Assembly (NCBI RefSeq): GCF_000242615.2
Contig: NZ_KI912268.1
Location: 2,386,439 to 2,450,438 of the forward strand
Origin: Holophaga foetida DSM 6591
GTDB taxonomy: Bacteria > Acidobacteriota > Holophagae > Holophagales > Holophagaceae
Direction: 5' to 3'
Length of the DNA: 64,000 bases
Made by a program: the position numbers and the translations under genes. Shown piece by piece: positions 52,702 to 61,893 of the stretch. The notes beneath the pieces were generated by a model. The model ran no database searches and had not been told where the DNA came from. It was given only the letters and a program-made list of their open reading frames with translations. How positions within the stretch are numbered: the stretch's first letter is position 1; each line of letters opens with the position of its first letter.

Positions 52702-54624
52702 ATGCTTCGCAATTTCCGGCAGGTGTTCAAGGGCAGCAAGACACCCATGACCGTAGTGATGGGTGTCGTGCTACTGGGGCTGGTGGCCTATCTGGCACCC
52801 AGCGGTGCGGATCGTGAGGCCCCGGACAACGTGCTGGCGCGGGTCTATGGCCGCGACGTTCTTCGGCGTGAAGTGGAACAGAAGGTGGCCGACACGGTCC
52901 GCCGTCTGGGCAAGCAGGTCAATCTGGAGACCATGGGAGCCTATCTCCAGTCCCAGGCCCTGGAGTCCCTGGTGGGACAGAAGCTGGCGGAGGAACTGGC
53001 GGAGCGCCACGGCATCGTGGTGACCGACGCCGAGGTGGCCGCCGCCCTGGAAGCCCGCCTGCGGATGTACCCCATCTTCCTTCAGAACGGCAGCCTGCGA
53101 AGCACCAGCGAAATCAACGGCATCCTCAAGGAGAGCGGCACCAGCCTGAACATCTGGGAGAAGGAAGTGCGCCTGGAACAGGCCGTGACCAAGCTGAAGG
53201 CCCAGGCAGCCGCCAGCATCCCCGTGGATGAGGCCTGGGTTGAGCGTGAGAACCGGACCCGCAACGAGAAGATATCCTTCGAGTCCGTCACCCTGGCGCC
53301 GGATGCCTCTGCCGTCGCCGATCCCGGTGATGCCAGGCTCCAGGCCCTCCTGACATCCTCTGGGGCCCGATTCCAGGTGGGCCCCCGCCGAGTGATCCAG
53401 TACATCAGCGTCCAGCCCGGCGATTTCGGGAACTCCCTCCAGCCGGATGAGGCTTCCATCAAGGCCGCCTACGAGTCCCGCCAGGCCCAGTACCTTGAGC
53501 TGAAGGCCAGCCACATCCTCTTCCTCGCGAAGAGCGACGCGGAGTATCTGGAGGCCACCCAGAAGGCCGAGGCCCTTCGCGAAAAGCTGTTGACCGGCCA
53601 GGATTTCAACAAGGCCGCTCTGGAACAGAGCCAGGATCCCAGCGCCAAGAGCAATCGGGGTGAGCTGGGCTGGTTCAAGCTGGCCACCATGGACAAGGGG
53701 TTTTCCGAGGGGGCCAGGGCCCTCAAGGAGGGGGAGATCAGCCGCCCCGTCCGCTCCTCCTTCGGCATCCATCTGATCAAGCTGGAAGGACGCAAGACCA
53801 AGACCCTCGACGAGGTTAAAGCCGAGCTGAGCGCCCAGCTCCTCCAGGACCGTTTCATCGCCCGCGCCAAGGATCGCCTGGAGCAGGTCCGCAAGGCCGC
53901 CGGTGCCAAGGGGGACCTTTCGGCCCCTGCCCGCAACCAGAGCCTCAAGGTCCAGCTTTCAAACCCCCTCCTGGATGAACCCGGCACCAAGGTGGAGGGA
54001 TTGGGCGAGGCCGATCCCATCCTGGCCGAGGTCTTCGGGCTCAAGGTCGGGCAGGTTTCCAAGGTCCTGCCCCTGGGCAACCGCTTCGTCCTGTTCCGGG
54101 TCCAGGAGGAGCGCCCCGTCGCAGTGCCGCCCCTCAAGGAAATCCGCGACCGAGTCCTGGCCGCCTTCCGAATGGAAGAAAGCCGCCGCCTGACCCTCGA
54201 ATCCGCCAAGACCAAGCTTCAGGGCGGCGACCTGAAGGCCCTGGGAACAACCGCCACCCAGCAGGCAGTCAACCTTGCCTCCCTGAATGAACTGGCCCAG
54301 CACTCCGGCATCCGCCGGGCGCTGCTGGACACCGCTGTCGGTCAGACCACCCCGATTCTCTGGACGCCAGACGGCAAGCTGTGGGTGGCGAAGATCACGG
54401 CCCGCATCCCTGCCAACCCCCTGAACTTCGAATCCCGCCACGCCCTCGTGGCCGAACTCCAGGGCAGGGAATCCATCAAGCTCCTCCAGACTGAACTCCA
54501 GGCCCTCGACACCCAGGGTCGCCAGAAGCCGGGCTTCAGCTCCCTCTGGGGACGCTTCCGGGGCATCTGGGTCAACCAGGAGGCCCTGAGCCGCACCCGC
54601 TCCGCCCAGACCGAAGCAGAATAG
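52702..54624 (+). CDS. Periplasmic peptidyl-prolyl isomerase (PpiD/SurA-like)
   Basis: A 640-residue envelope foldase. An N-terminal transmembrane anchor (TPMTVVMGVVLLGLVAYLAP, residues about 14-33) is followed by a SurA_N/PpiD-type chaperone region (LARVYGRDVLRREVEQKV, LVGQKLAEELAERHGIVV). One parvulin domain lies at about residues 265-355 (LKASHILFLAKSD, GELGWFKLATMDKGFSEGA, RSSFGIHLIKLEGRK), and an extended C-terminal chaperone region follows. This is the PpiD architecture for assisting outer-membrane and periplasmic protein folding. A strong terminator follows. Confidence 0.88.
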   Translation: MLRNFRQVFKGSKTPMTVVMGVVLLGLVAYLAPSGADREAPDNVLARVYGRDVLRREVEQKVADTVRRLGKQVNLETMGAYLQSQALESLVGQKLAEELAERHGIVVTDAEVAAALEARLRMYPIFLQNGSLRSTSEINGILKESGTSLNIWEKEVRLEQAVTKLKAQAAASIPVDEAWVERENRTRNEKISFESVTLAPDASAVADPGDARLQALLTSSGARFQVGPRRVIQYISVQPGDFGNSLQPDEASIKAAYESRQAQYLELKASHILFLAKSDAEYLEATQKAEALREKLLTGQDFNKAALEQSQDPSAKSNRGELGWFKLATMDKGFSEGARALKEGEISRPVRSSFGIHLIKLEGRKTKTLDEVKAELSAQLLQDRFIARAKDRLEQVRKAAGAKGDLSAPARNQSLKVQLSNPLLDEPGTKVEGLGEADPILAEVFGLKVGQVSKVLPLGNRFVLFRVQEERPVAVPPLKEIRDRVLAAFRMEESRRLTLESAKTKLQGGDLKALGTTATQQAVNLASLNELAQHSGIRRALLDTAVGQTTPILWTPDGKLWVAKITARIPANPLNFESRHALVAELQGRESIKLLQTELQALDTQGRQKPGFSSLWGRFRGIWVNQEALSRTRSAQTEAE

Positions 54625-54640
54625 CTTCCCGCACCCCAAG

Positions 54641-54680
54641 AGCGGCCTTCTGACCCATACGGGAGTCAGGAGGCCGCTTT
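54641..54680 (+). terminator. Rho-independent terminator after the PPIase gene
   Basis: AGCGGCCTTCTGAC (54641-54654) pairs with GTCAGGAGGCCGCT (54665-54678), one G-T wobble, followed by a short T-run, 17 bases after the stop. Confidence 0.88.
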
Positions 54681-54760
54681 CGTCTGTCACAGATCACCCG
54701 GGAATTGAGACTAAGTAGCAGTCAGCAAACCGGACGTGACCCGGCGAATGGGGAGGAACC

Positions 54761-55351
54761 ATGACTGCCTTCGTGACTCAGCCTGCACCCGACTTCAAGG
54801 CCGACGCCCTTGTGGACGGGCAGTTCGTTGATAACTTCAGCCTCAGCCAGTTCAAGGGGAAGAAAGTGGTGCTCTTCTTCTACCCCCTGGACTTCACCTT
54901 TGTCTGCCCTACAGAAATCCTGGCTTTCTCCGATGCCATCGGGGAGTTCAAGGAACGGAATACCCAGGTGGTGGGCGTAAGCGTAGACAGCAAGTTCAGC
55001 CACTGGGCCTGGGCCAACACCGAGCGCAAGACCGGAGGCATTCAGGGCATCGCCTACCCTCTGGTTTCGGACATCAACAAGACCATCGCCGCCGACTACG
55101 GCGTGCTCCTGGGCAAGGGCGTAGCCCTCAGGGGGCTCTTCATCATCGATGCCGACGAGCAGCAGACCCTTCGCCATATCACCGTCAACGACCTTCCCCT
55201 GGGTCGAAACGTGGAGGAGGTGCTGAGAGTCCTGGACGCCATCGACTACACCAACGAGCACGGAGAGGTCTGCCCAGCCAATTGGCACAAGGGCGAGAAG
55301 GCCCTCACGCCCACCTTCGATGGGCTGAAGGAATACTCGGGCGGAAAGTAG
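54761..55351 (+). CDS. Typical 2-Cys peroxiredoxin
   Basis: A 196-residue thiol peroxidase of the AhpC/Prx1 group. The peroxidatic Cys is in FYPLDFTFVCPTEI (Cys49), with catalytic Thr46, and the resolving Cys is in GEVCPANW (about residue 171), followed by the C-terminal tail containing the YF-like EYSGGK end. It reduces H2O2 and organic peroxides. GGGGAGGAACC precedes the ATG. No ahpF-like reductase is adjacent; electrons probably come from thioredoxin. Confidence 0.93.
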   Translation: MTAFVTQPAPDFKADALVDGQFVDNFSLSQFKGKKVVLFFYPLDFTFVCPTEILAFSDAIGEFKERNTQVVGVSVDSKFSHWAWANTERKTGGIQGIAYPLVSDINKTIAADYGVLLGKGVALRGLFIIDADEQQTLRHITVNDLPLGRNVEEVLRVLDAIDYTNEHGEVCPANWHKGEKALTPTFDGLKEYSGGK

Positions 55352-55363
55352 GTCACACGCGGA

Positions 55364-55412
55364 GACGCGGAGGGCGCGGAGAGAAAGATTCTTTCTCCGC
55401 GCCCTCCGCGTC
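55364..55412. repeat. Long inverted repeat between convergent genes
   Basis: GACGCGGAGGGCGCGGAGA (55364-55382) is exactly complementary to 55394-55412; looser pairing extends to about 55353-55421. The arms are built of CGCGGAG-type units. It fills the 76-bp gap between the peroxiredoxin and yebC stops and probably terminates transcription in both directions. It resembles an interspersed repeat family. Confidence 0.85.
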
Positions 55413-55427
55413 TTCGCGTGACAGCAA

Positions 55428-56159
55428 TCAGTCTTCAGGCTCGTCGTACTCGGCGTTGTGCCAGACGTTCTGCACGTCATCGTTGTCTTCGAGCAGATCG
55501 ATGAGCTTCAGGAAGCTCTTGAGCTTGTCGTCGGGGATGGCGGCAGAGGTGGAGGCCGCCTTGATGATCTGGGACTCCAACACGGGCAGACCGGCGGCAT
55601 CCACGGCATCCTTGACCGCCTGGTAGGCTTCGGGAGCCGTGGTGATGATCCAGGCCTCGTCCTGCCTCTCGACATCGTCAGCACCGGCCTCCAGGGCCAC
55701 TTCCATGATCCTGTCCTCGTCCACGCTGGGATCGACCACGATCTGGCCCTGCTTGGTGAACATGTAGGACACGGAGTTAAGGGCACCCAGGTCGCTGCCG
55801 AACTTGGCGAAGTAGCTGCGGATCTCTGGCGTGGTGCGGTTCTTGTTGTCAGTCAGGGCCTCAACGATGATGGCAGCACCGCCAGGGCCATAGCCCTCGT
55901 ACTGAACCTCTTCGTAGCTGACCCCGTCCAGATCGCCGGTGCCCTTCTTGATGGCCCGCTCCCAGTTGTCCTTGGGCATGTTGCTGGCCTTGGCCTGATC
56001 CACAGCCAGGCGCAGGCGGGGGTTGGCACCGACATCACCACCACCCAGACGGGCAGCCACGGTGATTTCCTTGAGGATGCGCGTAAAGATCTTGCCGCGC
56101 TTGGCATCGGCCGCACCCTTCTTGTGCTTGATCGTTGACCATTTATTGTGGCCGGACAT
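55428..56159 (-). CDS. yebC: YebC/PmpR/TACO1 family protein
   Basis: A 243-residue protein starting MSGHNKWSTIKHKKGAADAKRGK, the family hallmark, followed by NMPKDNWERAIKKGTG and YEGYGPGGAAIIVEALTDN. Long annotated as a transcriptional regulator, this family has been shown to help ribosomes through polyproline and other difficult stretches. ATG 56159 is supported by the conserved N-terminus; the open extension upstream is not. Confidence 0.94.
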   Translation of the reverse strand: MSGHNKWSTIKHKKGAADAKRGKIFTRILKEITVAARLGGGDVGANPRLRLAVDQAKASNMPKDNWERAIKKGTGDLDGVSYEEVQYEGYGPGGAAIIVEALTDNKNRTTPEIRSYFAKFGSDLGALNSVSYMFTKQGQIVVDPSVDEDRIMEVALEAGADDVERQDEAWIITTAPEAYQAVKDAVDAAGLPVLESQIIKAASTSAAIPDDKLKSFLKLIDLLEDNDDVQNVWHNAEYDEPED

Positions 56160-56206
56160 GCTGAGACTCCCGATTAAAATCCTACTAATTACACACAGAG
56201 CATAGG

Positions 56207-56926
56207 TTAACCACGAATACCGCGTTTCGAAACCCGAGCATAGGGTGGGGGCTCCTGCCGGAGCATGGGGCGCTCCAGGAGGAACTGGTACCACTGCTCG
56301 CCGTAGACCTTCATCTTCATCGGTTTGTTGTTCTGGATCAGGGTGAGATTGCTCTGGAGACGGTCATCGCCCTTGCAGAAGGTCAGCCCACGGCCCAGTA
56401 CCTCAATGGCCTTGTCCCGCTCCCGCATCTCCATGAGGACGTACGCGTAGACGGCGTACACGAGGCTCTCCTTCTTGCCTGACTTCATGGCCAGTTCGAA
56501 GGTCTTCCGTGCCTCAGCCTTTTCCCCGCGCTTCCACTGGAGGATGCCGAGCATCGACTTGGCGATGTAGTGGTTCATGGCGGCGGAGCGAAGGAGGGGT
56601 TCGGCCTCCTCGTTCTTTTTGCGGAGGTACTGAATCACGCCGATCTGGCCATCAATGGAACCCTTGACCAGGAACTGCCAGCGCGAGAAGCGGTAGCCCT
56701 CCTTCATGATCGCGATGGCGGGATCGAACTGCTGTTTCTTCAGGAGTTCCCCAGCGCGATTAAAGATCTTCTCAAGCTCCCCCTGGACCCTCCGGCCGAG
56801 GTAGATGAAGAGGCCAATTCCAGCAATGATCCCCAGAGGCAGGGAGATCAGGATATGCATCTTCAACAATGTGAGAAATAAGACAACAACAAGGGCCGCA
56901 CCGAGGCCCAGCATTACGTGGATCAC
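56207..56926 (-). CDS. Membrane-anchored TPR-like protein
   Basis: A 239-residue protein with two adjacent N-terminal hydrophobic segments (MLGLGAALVVVLFLTLLK and ILISLPLGIIAGIGLFIYLG), then helical TPR-like repeats (AGELLKKQQFDPAIAIMKEGY, KRGEKAEARKTFELAMKSG, ERDKAIEVLGRGLTFC). TPRs suggest protein-protein scaffolding at the inner membrane. No enzyme motif is visible, and I do not recognise a named family. Confidence 0.65.
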   Translation of the reverse strand: MIHVMLGLGAALVVVLFLTLLKMHILISLPLGIIAGIGLFIYLGRRVQGELEKIFNRAGELLKKQQFDPAIAIMKEGYRFSRWQFLVKGSIDGQIGVIQYLRKKNEEAEPLLRSAAMNHYIAKSMLGILQWKRGEKAEARKTFELAMKSGKKESLVYAVYAYVLMEMRERDKAIEVLGRGLTFCKGDDRLQSNLTLIQNNKPMKMKVYGEQWYQFLLERPMLRQEPPPYARVSKRGIRG

Positions 56927-57001
56927 AGATTCTCCCAGGAAGACCCGGATGGGGCCAATCGCCTATTTTACCTTTTCCAGAGCAGCCAAGCCACAGGAGC
57001 T

Positions 57002-57745
57002 TTAGGAGATGACACCGCTGCGAACCCGGACGGCACGCTTACGCCGCACCGGCCGCTTGGGCGCTGCTGCTGGGGCCGCCGAAGCCGCTGCCACCTTGCG
57101 AGGCCGCCCGGGGCCCCGAGTGGCCTTCGCCTTGGGGGCTGGCGCCTCGGCCGCCTTCTTGGCGGGCTTGACCTTCTTGACTTCCTGGCTCCGGGCCAGA
57201 GCCTTGGCGGCCCGCCCCGTCACCACGACCCTGGAGCCACTCTTCAAGACCTTGACCTTGCTGCCAGGCTTCCGCCCCCGCTTCAAGGACATGGGCAGAG
57301 GCTCCTCTTCCAGCAGCTCCCGCTCCAGCTTGGCCTGAAGCTCCAGCATCTCCCCTCCATCCGTTTCATGGTCGTGCCCACACAAATGGAGGAATCCATG
57401 GATAACCAGGGTCTCTATCTCCCTTTTGCGGCTGACCCCGAGTTTTTTTGCCATTTTCTCTGCCACAGGCAGGCTGATGACCAAATCTCCCAGGTGCTGG
57501 AAGGCCCCTTTTTCCGGTTCAGCCGGGAAGCTCAGAATATCGGTAGTCTGGTTGATTCCGCGGTGTTCCCGGTTCAACCTCCGCATGACGCGGTCGTCGA
57601 CGTAGGAGATGGAGAGGCCCTCTGCCTGGGGAGCGAGCTGCTGCCGAAGTCCCTCCAGAAGCGCCCCCAGGGACCTTTCCCCGGGCCCCCTAAGCTTGCT
57701 TCGGGAAGACCAATCAACTTTGAATTCAACAACTTTTCCATTCAT
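57002..57745 (-). CDS. ybeY: Endoribonuclease YbeY with AT-hook-like basic tail
   Basis: Residues 1-150 are YbeY, the zinc RNase for 16S rRNA 3' maturation and ribosome quality control: LNREHRGINQTTDILSFP, LGDLVISLPVAEKMA and the metal motif VIHGFLHLCGHDHETD (HxxxHxxxxxH). Most YbeY proteins end there. This one adds about 95 residues rich in Lys, Ala, Pro and Arg, with KRGRKPGSK and the AT-hook core RGPGRPRK, like histone H1 tails. The tail could bind rRNA or DNA; that role is inferred. Confidence 0.88.
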   Translation of the reverse strand: MNGKVVEFKVDWSSRSKLRGPGERSLGALLEGLRQQLAPQAEGLSISYVDDRVMRRLNREHRGINQTTDILSFPAEPEKGAFQHLGDLVISLPVAEKMAKKLGVSRKREIETLVIHGFLHLCGHDHETDGGEMLELQAKLERELLEEEPLPMSLKRGRKPGSKVKVLKSGSRVVVTGRAAKALARSQEVKKVKPAKKAAEAPAPKAKATRGPGRPRKVAAASAAPAAAPKRPVRRKRAVRVRSGVIS

Positions 57746-57955
57746 TTCGACTCCCTTCGTATTCGTTCTCTAGTCTGATTGCAGAATTATTGGTAAAAAG
57801 CCTTGGAATGTCAACGCCTAAAGACGATTATGGCTATGAATATACAAGACATCCCAGCATCTATTAGGGCCTTCCCCCGGCAGGAGTCCCCCCCTCCCAA
57901 TGGCTTCCCGAGCTTGGCCCTGGCGGCGATCACCAGCATCCGATACTTTTATTGC
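57746..57955. other. Divergent intergenic region ybeY/rsmG
   Basis: A 210-base gap, AT-rich near 57770-57850, which should contain promoters for both genes. The rsmG frame stays open back to 57803, but those codons do not look like protein of this family. Confidence 0.4.
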
Positions 57956-58543
57956 ATGACCACTGCTATGTTCCCCCCTACTGATCCCCGTCTCGACCAA
58001 TACTTGGCATTGCTGGACCGGTGGAATAGAACCCATGCCCTGACGGCACTCCCGCCAGAAGTGCGCTTCGAGGAGCTGGTGCTGGATTCGGCAGCTCTTC
58101 TACCGCATCTGGCGCATCTTCCCCCCGGCGCCCTTGTGGCAGATTTCGGCACAGGCATGGGGATCCCCGCCACCGTTATCGCGATCTGCCGCCCCGATCT
58201 GCGGGTGGCGGCCATCGACAAGGTCGGGAAGAAGATGGCTTTTGTCCGGCAGGCAGTCCTGGAACTCGGGTTGGACAACCTGAAGCCCTGCCCAGGCTTG
58301 GCCGAGAACCTCCCCCCTCTCCAGGCCCAGGCTGGCGTGGCCAAGGCCGTGGGCACGCTGGAACTCCTGATGGGCTGGTGGGGGCGCCACAGTGCTCCCA
58401 GCGCCCCCTTCTTCGCCATGAAGGGGCCAGACTGGGCTGCGGAGCCCAAACCAAAGGGGTGGACCTGTGTGGCCCACCCCTACCGTCTTCCCACCCGAGG
58501 TGAGAGGGTTGTGATCGAACTGAGGCCCGATATCAACGGGTGA
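57956..58543 (+). CDS. rsmG: 16S rRNA (guanine-527-N7)-methyltransferase-like protein
   Basis: A 195-residue SAM methyltransferase (start ATG 57956, MTTAMFPP; ATG 57968 is an alternative). It follows RsmG/GidB layout: LDRWNRTHALTALPPE, VLDSAALLPHLA, VADFGTGMGIPATVIAICRPDLRVAAIDKVGKKMAFVRQ and LELGLDNL. The first glycine motif reads DFGTGMGIPA instead of DVGSGAGFPG, and the C-terminal part is shortened, so it is a divergent member. Its 3' end overlaps the convergent LysM gene by 11 bases. Confidence 0.72.
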   Translation: MTTAMFPPTDPRLDQYLALLDRWNRTHALTALPPEVRFEELVLDSAALLPHLAHLPPGALVADFGTGMGIPATVIAICRPDLRVAAIDKVGKKMAFVRQAVLELGLDNLKPCPGLAENLPPLQAQAGVAKAVGTLELLMGWWGRHSAPSAPFFAMKGPDWAAEPKPKGWTCVAHPYRLPTRGERVVIELRPDING

Positions 58544-59669
58544 CAATGTCTCCCACGTGCATCTCCTCGACACTGCGCAGGATGCGGCAGGTGGAGAAGT
58601 TTTCGCCATCCCGGACCACCATCAACTGGCCCAGGTAGCGGTTGGTCTTCTCTGTGGAGTTGTTCACATTCCAAGTCACTTCCCGGATCGACAGGAGGAC
58701 ATTGCCCACCGCCAATCCATCCTTGATCCCCTTGTCGATGATCACGAGATCACCGCCGCTGAAGGATTCGTGATTCTCCCTGGAGTAGATGACCTTGCCC
58801 ACGGTCTTGCCCATGGGAATAGGCTCGGCGATATCCTTCCGGAGACGCAGCGGGATGTTGGCGGGTTCTGCGTATTCGGCAAGATGATCGCCCACTTCGA
58901 TCCCGTCCATGGACTTCTCAATCAGGGCGATGGATCCCTTGGGGTTGACCTTGAGGATCCGCACCACGCCACACTGCTGCATCACGTCGCCGACCGAACC
59001 CCATCCCCGGGCGTCGTCAGGGTGGGGAATCTTCCTTGCCGCCACCTTGAGGATGATCATGCGGGTGCCTTCTTTGACGCCCCGATCCTGGCCTCCGTCC
59101 AGATAGATCCGGTCACCATCCCCGAGGTTCTGGCGCACGGGATTGTCGCTGTCCACGATCTTGAGCGCCTTGAGGGCGGCCAAGTGGGCCTCGGCACCTT
59201 CCGGCACAAGGTAGGGAAGCTGGATGAAGTCCTGGAAGGTATACGCCCACTCCGGAACAGCGGGTTTCGGGGTCAGGCTCCGATCCGGCTGGAGATTCAG
59301 GACATCGTCACCGGCCCTGGGGGGCGCTCCGGCCCCGCCGACGACACGTACCGCCGGAATCGTGAGAGGGTCCCCAGGATAGATCCAATGGGGATCCTTG
59401 ACCCACTTGTTCTGTTCCCAGATCTTGGGCCAAGCGTAGGGGTTGCTCAGGTATTTGTTCCCGAGATCCCAGAGTGTATCGCCCTTCTCCACAAGGTGAA
59501 GCTGGGCATCTGTCGGCAGCACGACCTCCTTCGGGTAGTCCCACTTGGAGAAGTGTGGGGCCACTTTGATTGGCTCCCCGACTCGGGGAGGCTCGACGTC
59601 CTGGGCGGCCAAAGCAAGGGCCACGCAAGTCATCATTGTGAACGCACACAGCCGGGTTCGCTGATGCAT
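58533..59669 (-). CDS. Exported LysM-domain protein
   Basis: A 378-residue secreted protein with signal MTCVALALAAQD and one LysM domain (LHLVEKGDTLWDLGNKYL...WPKIWEQNKWVKDPHWIYPGDPLTIP, about residues 50-100), expected to bind peptidoglycan. The remaining 270 residues are beta-rich with repeated V.(K/R)GTRMIILKVA, GDLVIIDKGIKDGL-type blocks and no catalytic motif. Start ATG 59669 (MHQRTRLC) begins the signal; 13 extra upstream codons are possible but unlikely. Function beyond wall attachment unknown. Confidence 0.82.
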   Translation of the reverse strand: MHQRTRLCAFTMMTCVALALAAQDVEPPRVGEPIKVAPHFSKWDYPKEVVLPTDAQLHLVEKGDTLWDLGNKYLSNPYAWPKIWEQNKWVKDPHWIYPGDPLTIPAVRVVGGAGAPPRAGDDVLNLQPDRSLTPKPAVPEWAYTFQDFIQLPYLVPEGAEAHLAALKALKIVDSDNPVRQNLGDGDRIYLDGGQDRGVKEGTRMIILKVAARKIPHPDDARGWGSVGDVMQQCGVVRILKVNPKGSIALIEKSMDGIEVGDHLAEYAEPANIPLRLRKDIAEPIPMGKTVGKVIYSRENHESFSGGDLVIIDKGIKDGLAVGNVLLSIREVTWNVNNSTEKTNRYLGQLMVVRDGENFSTCRILRSVEEMHVGDIVTR

Positions 59670-59697
59670 CGGTTTCTCCCATGGAAAGGCAAATGAA

Positions 59698-60609
59698 TTA
59701 TAGCCCATTCACCCGAATCATCGCGGAAAAAGCTTTCAGACGTTCTCTTATCGCCTCTTCGGTCACAACTTCTAAATTTTGGGTTCCGAATCTTTCCACC
59801 GTGAAGCTGGCCAGGACTGCACCTCGGAGGATAGCGCACTTGAGCGTGTCCAGATCCATCCGCCCTTCCCGAGCCAGATGCCCCAGGAAGCCACCGGCAA
59901 AGGTATCTCCAGCGCCGGTGGGATCAAAGACATCCTCCAGGGGAAAGGCCGGGGCGATGAACACTTCGCTCGGCGTCATGAGGACGGCGCCGTATTCTCC
60001 GCGCTTGACCACCAGGATCTGGGGCCCCATGGCCTGGATCTTCCGGTAGGCCTTCAGAAGGTTGTGCTCACCGGCCAGGGCTCGGGCCTCGCCCTCGTTC
60101 ACCAGCAGGATGTCAACCTCTCGGAGGGTCTCCTTCAGGGCCTCGGGAGCCCCCTGGATCCAGAAGTTCATCGTGTCCATGGCAATCCAACGGGGACGGT
60201 GGGCCATCTGCCGCACGACATCAAGCTGGAGCACCGGATCAATATTCCCCAGGAAGAGGTAGGGCGCGCTCTGGAATGCCGATGGCAATTCCGGGTGGAA
60301 CCCGGCGAAGACATTCAGATGGGTCTCAAGGGTCTGGGCTTCGTTGAGATCGAACCCGTAGGCCCCCTTCCAACGAAAGCTCTGGCCCGGCTTGCGGACC
60401 AAGCCCGCCAGGTCGATGGGCCGCCCCTCGAAGACCTGATAGTGCTCGGGTCCGAAGTCCTCCCCTACCACAGCAACCACCTGGACAGGATGGAAGCGGC
60501 TTGCGCTGAGAGAGAAGTAGCTCGCCGAGCCCCCCAGCACGCGGTCCTGCTTTCCAAAGGGCGTTTCCAGATCATCAAAGGCAACACTGCCGACAACAAG
60601 CAGACTCAT
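59698..60609 (-). CDS. PfkB-family carbohydrate/nucleoside kinase
   Basis: A 303-residue ribokinase-fold enzyme with N-terminal GSVAFDDLETPFG and GGSASYFSLSASRF, VAVVGEDFG, and the catalytic signature DPTGAGDTFAGGFLGHL (general-base Asp). The substrate could be adenosine or a sugar; the G-G-S-A-x-Y-F pattern and lack of sugar genes nearby do not decide. ATG 60609 (MSLLVVG) gives normal length. It follows the Smr gene by 16 bases. Confidence 0.86.
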   Translation of the reverse strand: MSLLVVGSVAFDDLETPFGKQDRVLGGSASYFSLSASRFHPVQVVAVVGEDFGPEHYQVFEGRPIDLAGLVRKPGQSFRWKGAYGFDLNEAQTLETHLNVFAGFHPELPSAFQSAPYLFLGNIDPVLQLDVVRQMAHRPRWIAMDTMNFWIQGAPEALKETLREVDILLVNEGEARALAGEHNLLKAYRKIQAMGPQILVVKRGEYGAVLMTPSEVFIAPAFPLEDVFDPTGAGDTFAGGFLGHLAREGRMDLDTLKCAILRGAVLASFTVERFGTQNLEVVTEEAIRERLKAFSAMIRVNGL

Positions 60610-60625
60610 GAATGGCTCCAGGGTT

Positions 60626-61372
60626 TCAGGGCTTTCCGAGGTACAGGATCCAGGCCGATGCCCCACCCATGGGAATGGGGGCCTGGGCGTAGCGTTCAAT
60701 GGTGCGGGGACCCACAGTTGTGAGGAAGTCCAGGAAGGCTTCCCGCCGTTCCTCGGTATCCCCCAGCGTCACATGCAGGGTCCGCCATCCGAGACACACG
60801 CTATCCAGGACCCGCTCCTTGAGACGCTCCCGCGCATCGGCGATGGAATGCCCTCGGAGATCAATGGCACCATCCACCTCAATGGCCATGCCAGCGGCCA
60901 GGTGAATGCGCCGGGGAGCGGGAGGGGCCGCCTCTGACTCAAGTGGAACAGGAGGCGCCGCCACCGGTTCCGGGGGAGCCGGGGGAGGCTCGGGGACCGG
61001 AGGCGCCGCCTGGACGGCCAGCACCTCGGGAGCAGGCTCCTCTTTTCTTTCAGCCTTTTCCACCACCTCCGAGCGCCCAATGCCCTTCATGCCCTTGAGG
61101 GAAGCCATGGCCTCACCAAAATCTTCATCCCTGGGCTTTTCGGGAGGAGCCGCCACTGGATTCGGGGACGCCACCACCGGAGCCTTCCTGGGAGTCTTGG
61201 CCTGGGACTTGGCCCCCATGGCCATGAGGAAGAGGGCATCCTCTTCCTCCATAGGCTTGACCTCTTCAGGTTTCTTCGGGGCCACCTTGGGAGGCGGCGA
61301 GGCCTTGGGGGGTTCCCCTTCTATGGCCTTGAGATCCTGCTTGATCTTGGCCAACGACTGTTTCCAGGCCAT
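60626..61372 (-). CDS. Smr domain protein with long Pro/Ala-rich linker
   Basis: A 248-residue protein. The C-terminal Smr domain (about residues 160-248: GAIDLRGHSIADARERLKERV, RTLHVTLGD) belongs to the MutS2-type nuclease/nicking family. The N-terminal half is low complexity: Lys/Pro-rich, then a stretch of PPAPPEP-type repeats. The usual HGxGxG loop of active Smr proteins is not evident (LGDTEERR is found instead), so nuclease activity is doubtful. Confidence 0.75.
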   Translation of the reverse strand: MAWKQSLAKIKQDLKAIEGEPPKASPPPKVAPKKPEEVKPMEEEDALFLMAMGAKSQAKTPRKAPVVASPNPVAAPPEKPRDEDFGEAMASLKGMKGIGRSEVVEKAERKEEPAPEVLAVQAAPPVPEPPPAPPEPVAAPPVPLESEAAPPAPRRIHLAAGMAIEVDGAIDLRGHSIADARERLKERVLDSVCLGWRTLHVTLGDTEERREAFLDFLTTVGPRTIERYAQAPIPMGGASAWILYLGKP

Positions 61373-61564
61373 GACTTCCTCCTAAGCGTTGGCACCAGAG
61401 TATCGCCCGGTGTTGCATCCACGCCACACATGAAGCATTTCGCGCCACTCCAATCCGTGGGTTCCGAAGCTCAGGCGACGCCCCAAACACCCACAAGAGC
61501 CTATATTTGGTGCGTGGAATCAAATGGCCCGCCCTTTGCCTGGGCTACCCCCCTGAGGTGATTC
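61373..61564. other. Divergent intergenic region Smr / outer-membrane protein
   Basis: This 192-base gap contains an AT-rich patch near 61500-61530 that may hold promoters. No other feature is recognised. Confidence 0.35.
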
Positions 61565-61893
61565 ATGTCGCGCATCCAACTCCCCCTCTTCCTCCTCTTG
61601 GGCGCCAGCCTGGCAGCCCAGACCCAGGAACCTCGCATCGGGCTGGGTCTCAATCTTTCATTCCCCACGGGAGCTTTCAGCCAGAGCACCTATGTCGGCC
61701 AGACCTATACCGAGAGGGAGACCTACGATATGGGCATCGGCGGCCAGATCAGCGCCAGCTTCCCCCTTGACCAGCATGTGGCTTTCCGGGCCGTCCTCGC
61801 GGGGCAGTACCATTCGGGAGAAAACAGGGCCGTGGGGTATGACGACATCAATCTGGAGCACAGCATCGTCAGCCTAGGTGGTGAAATACACAT

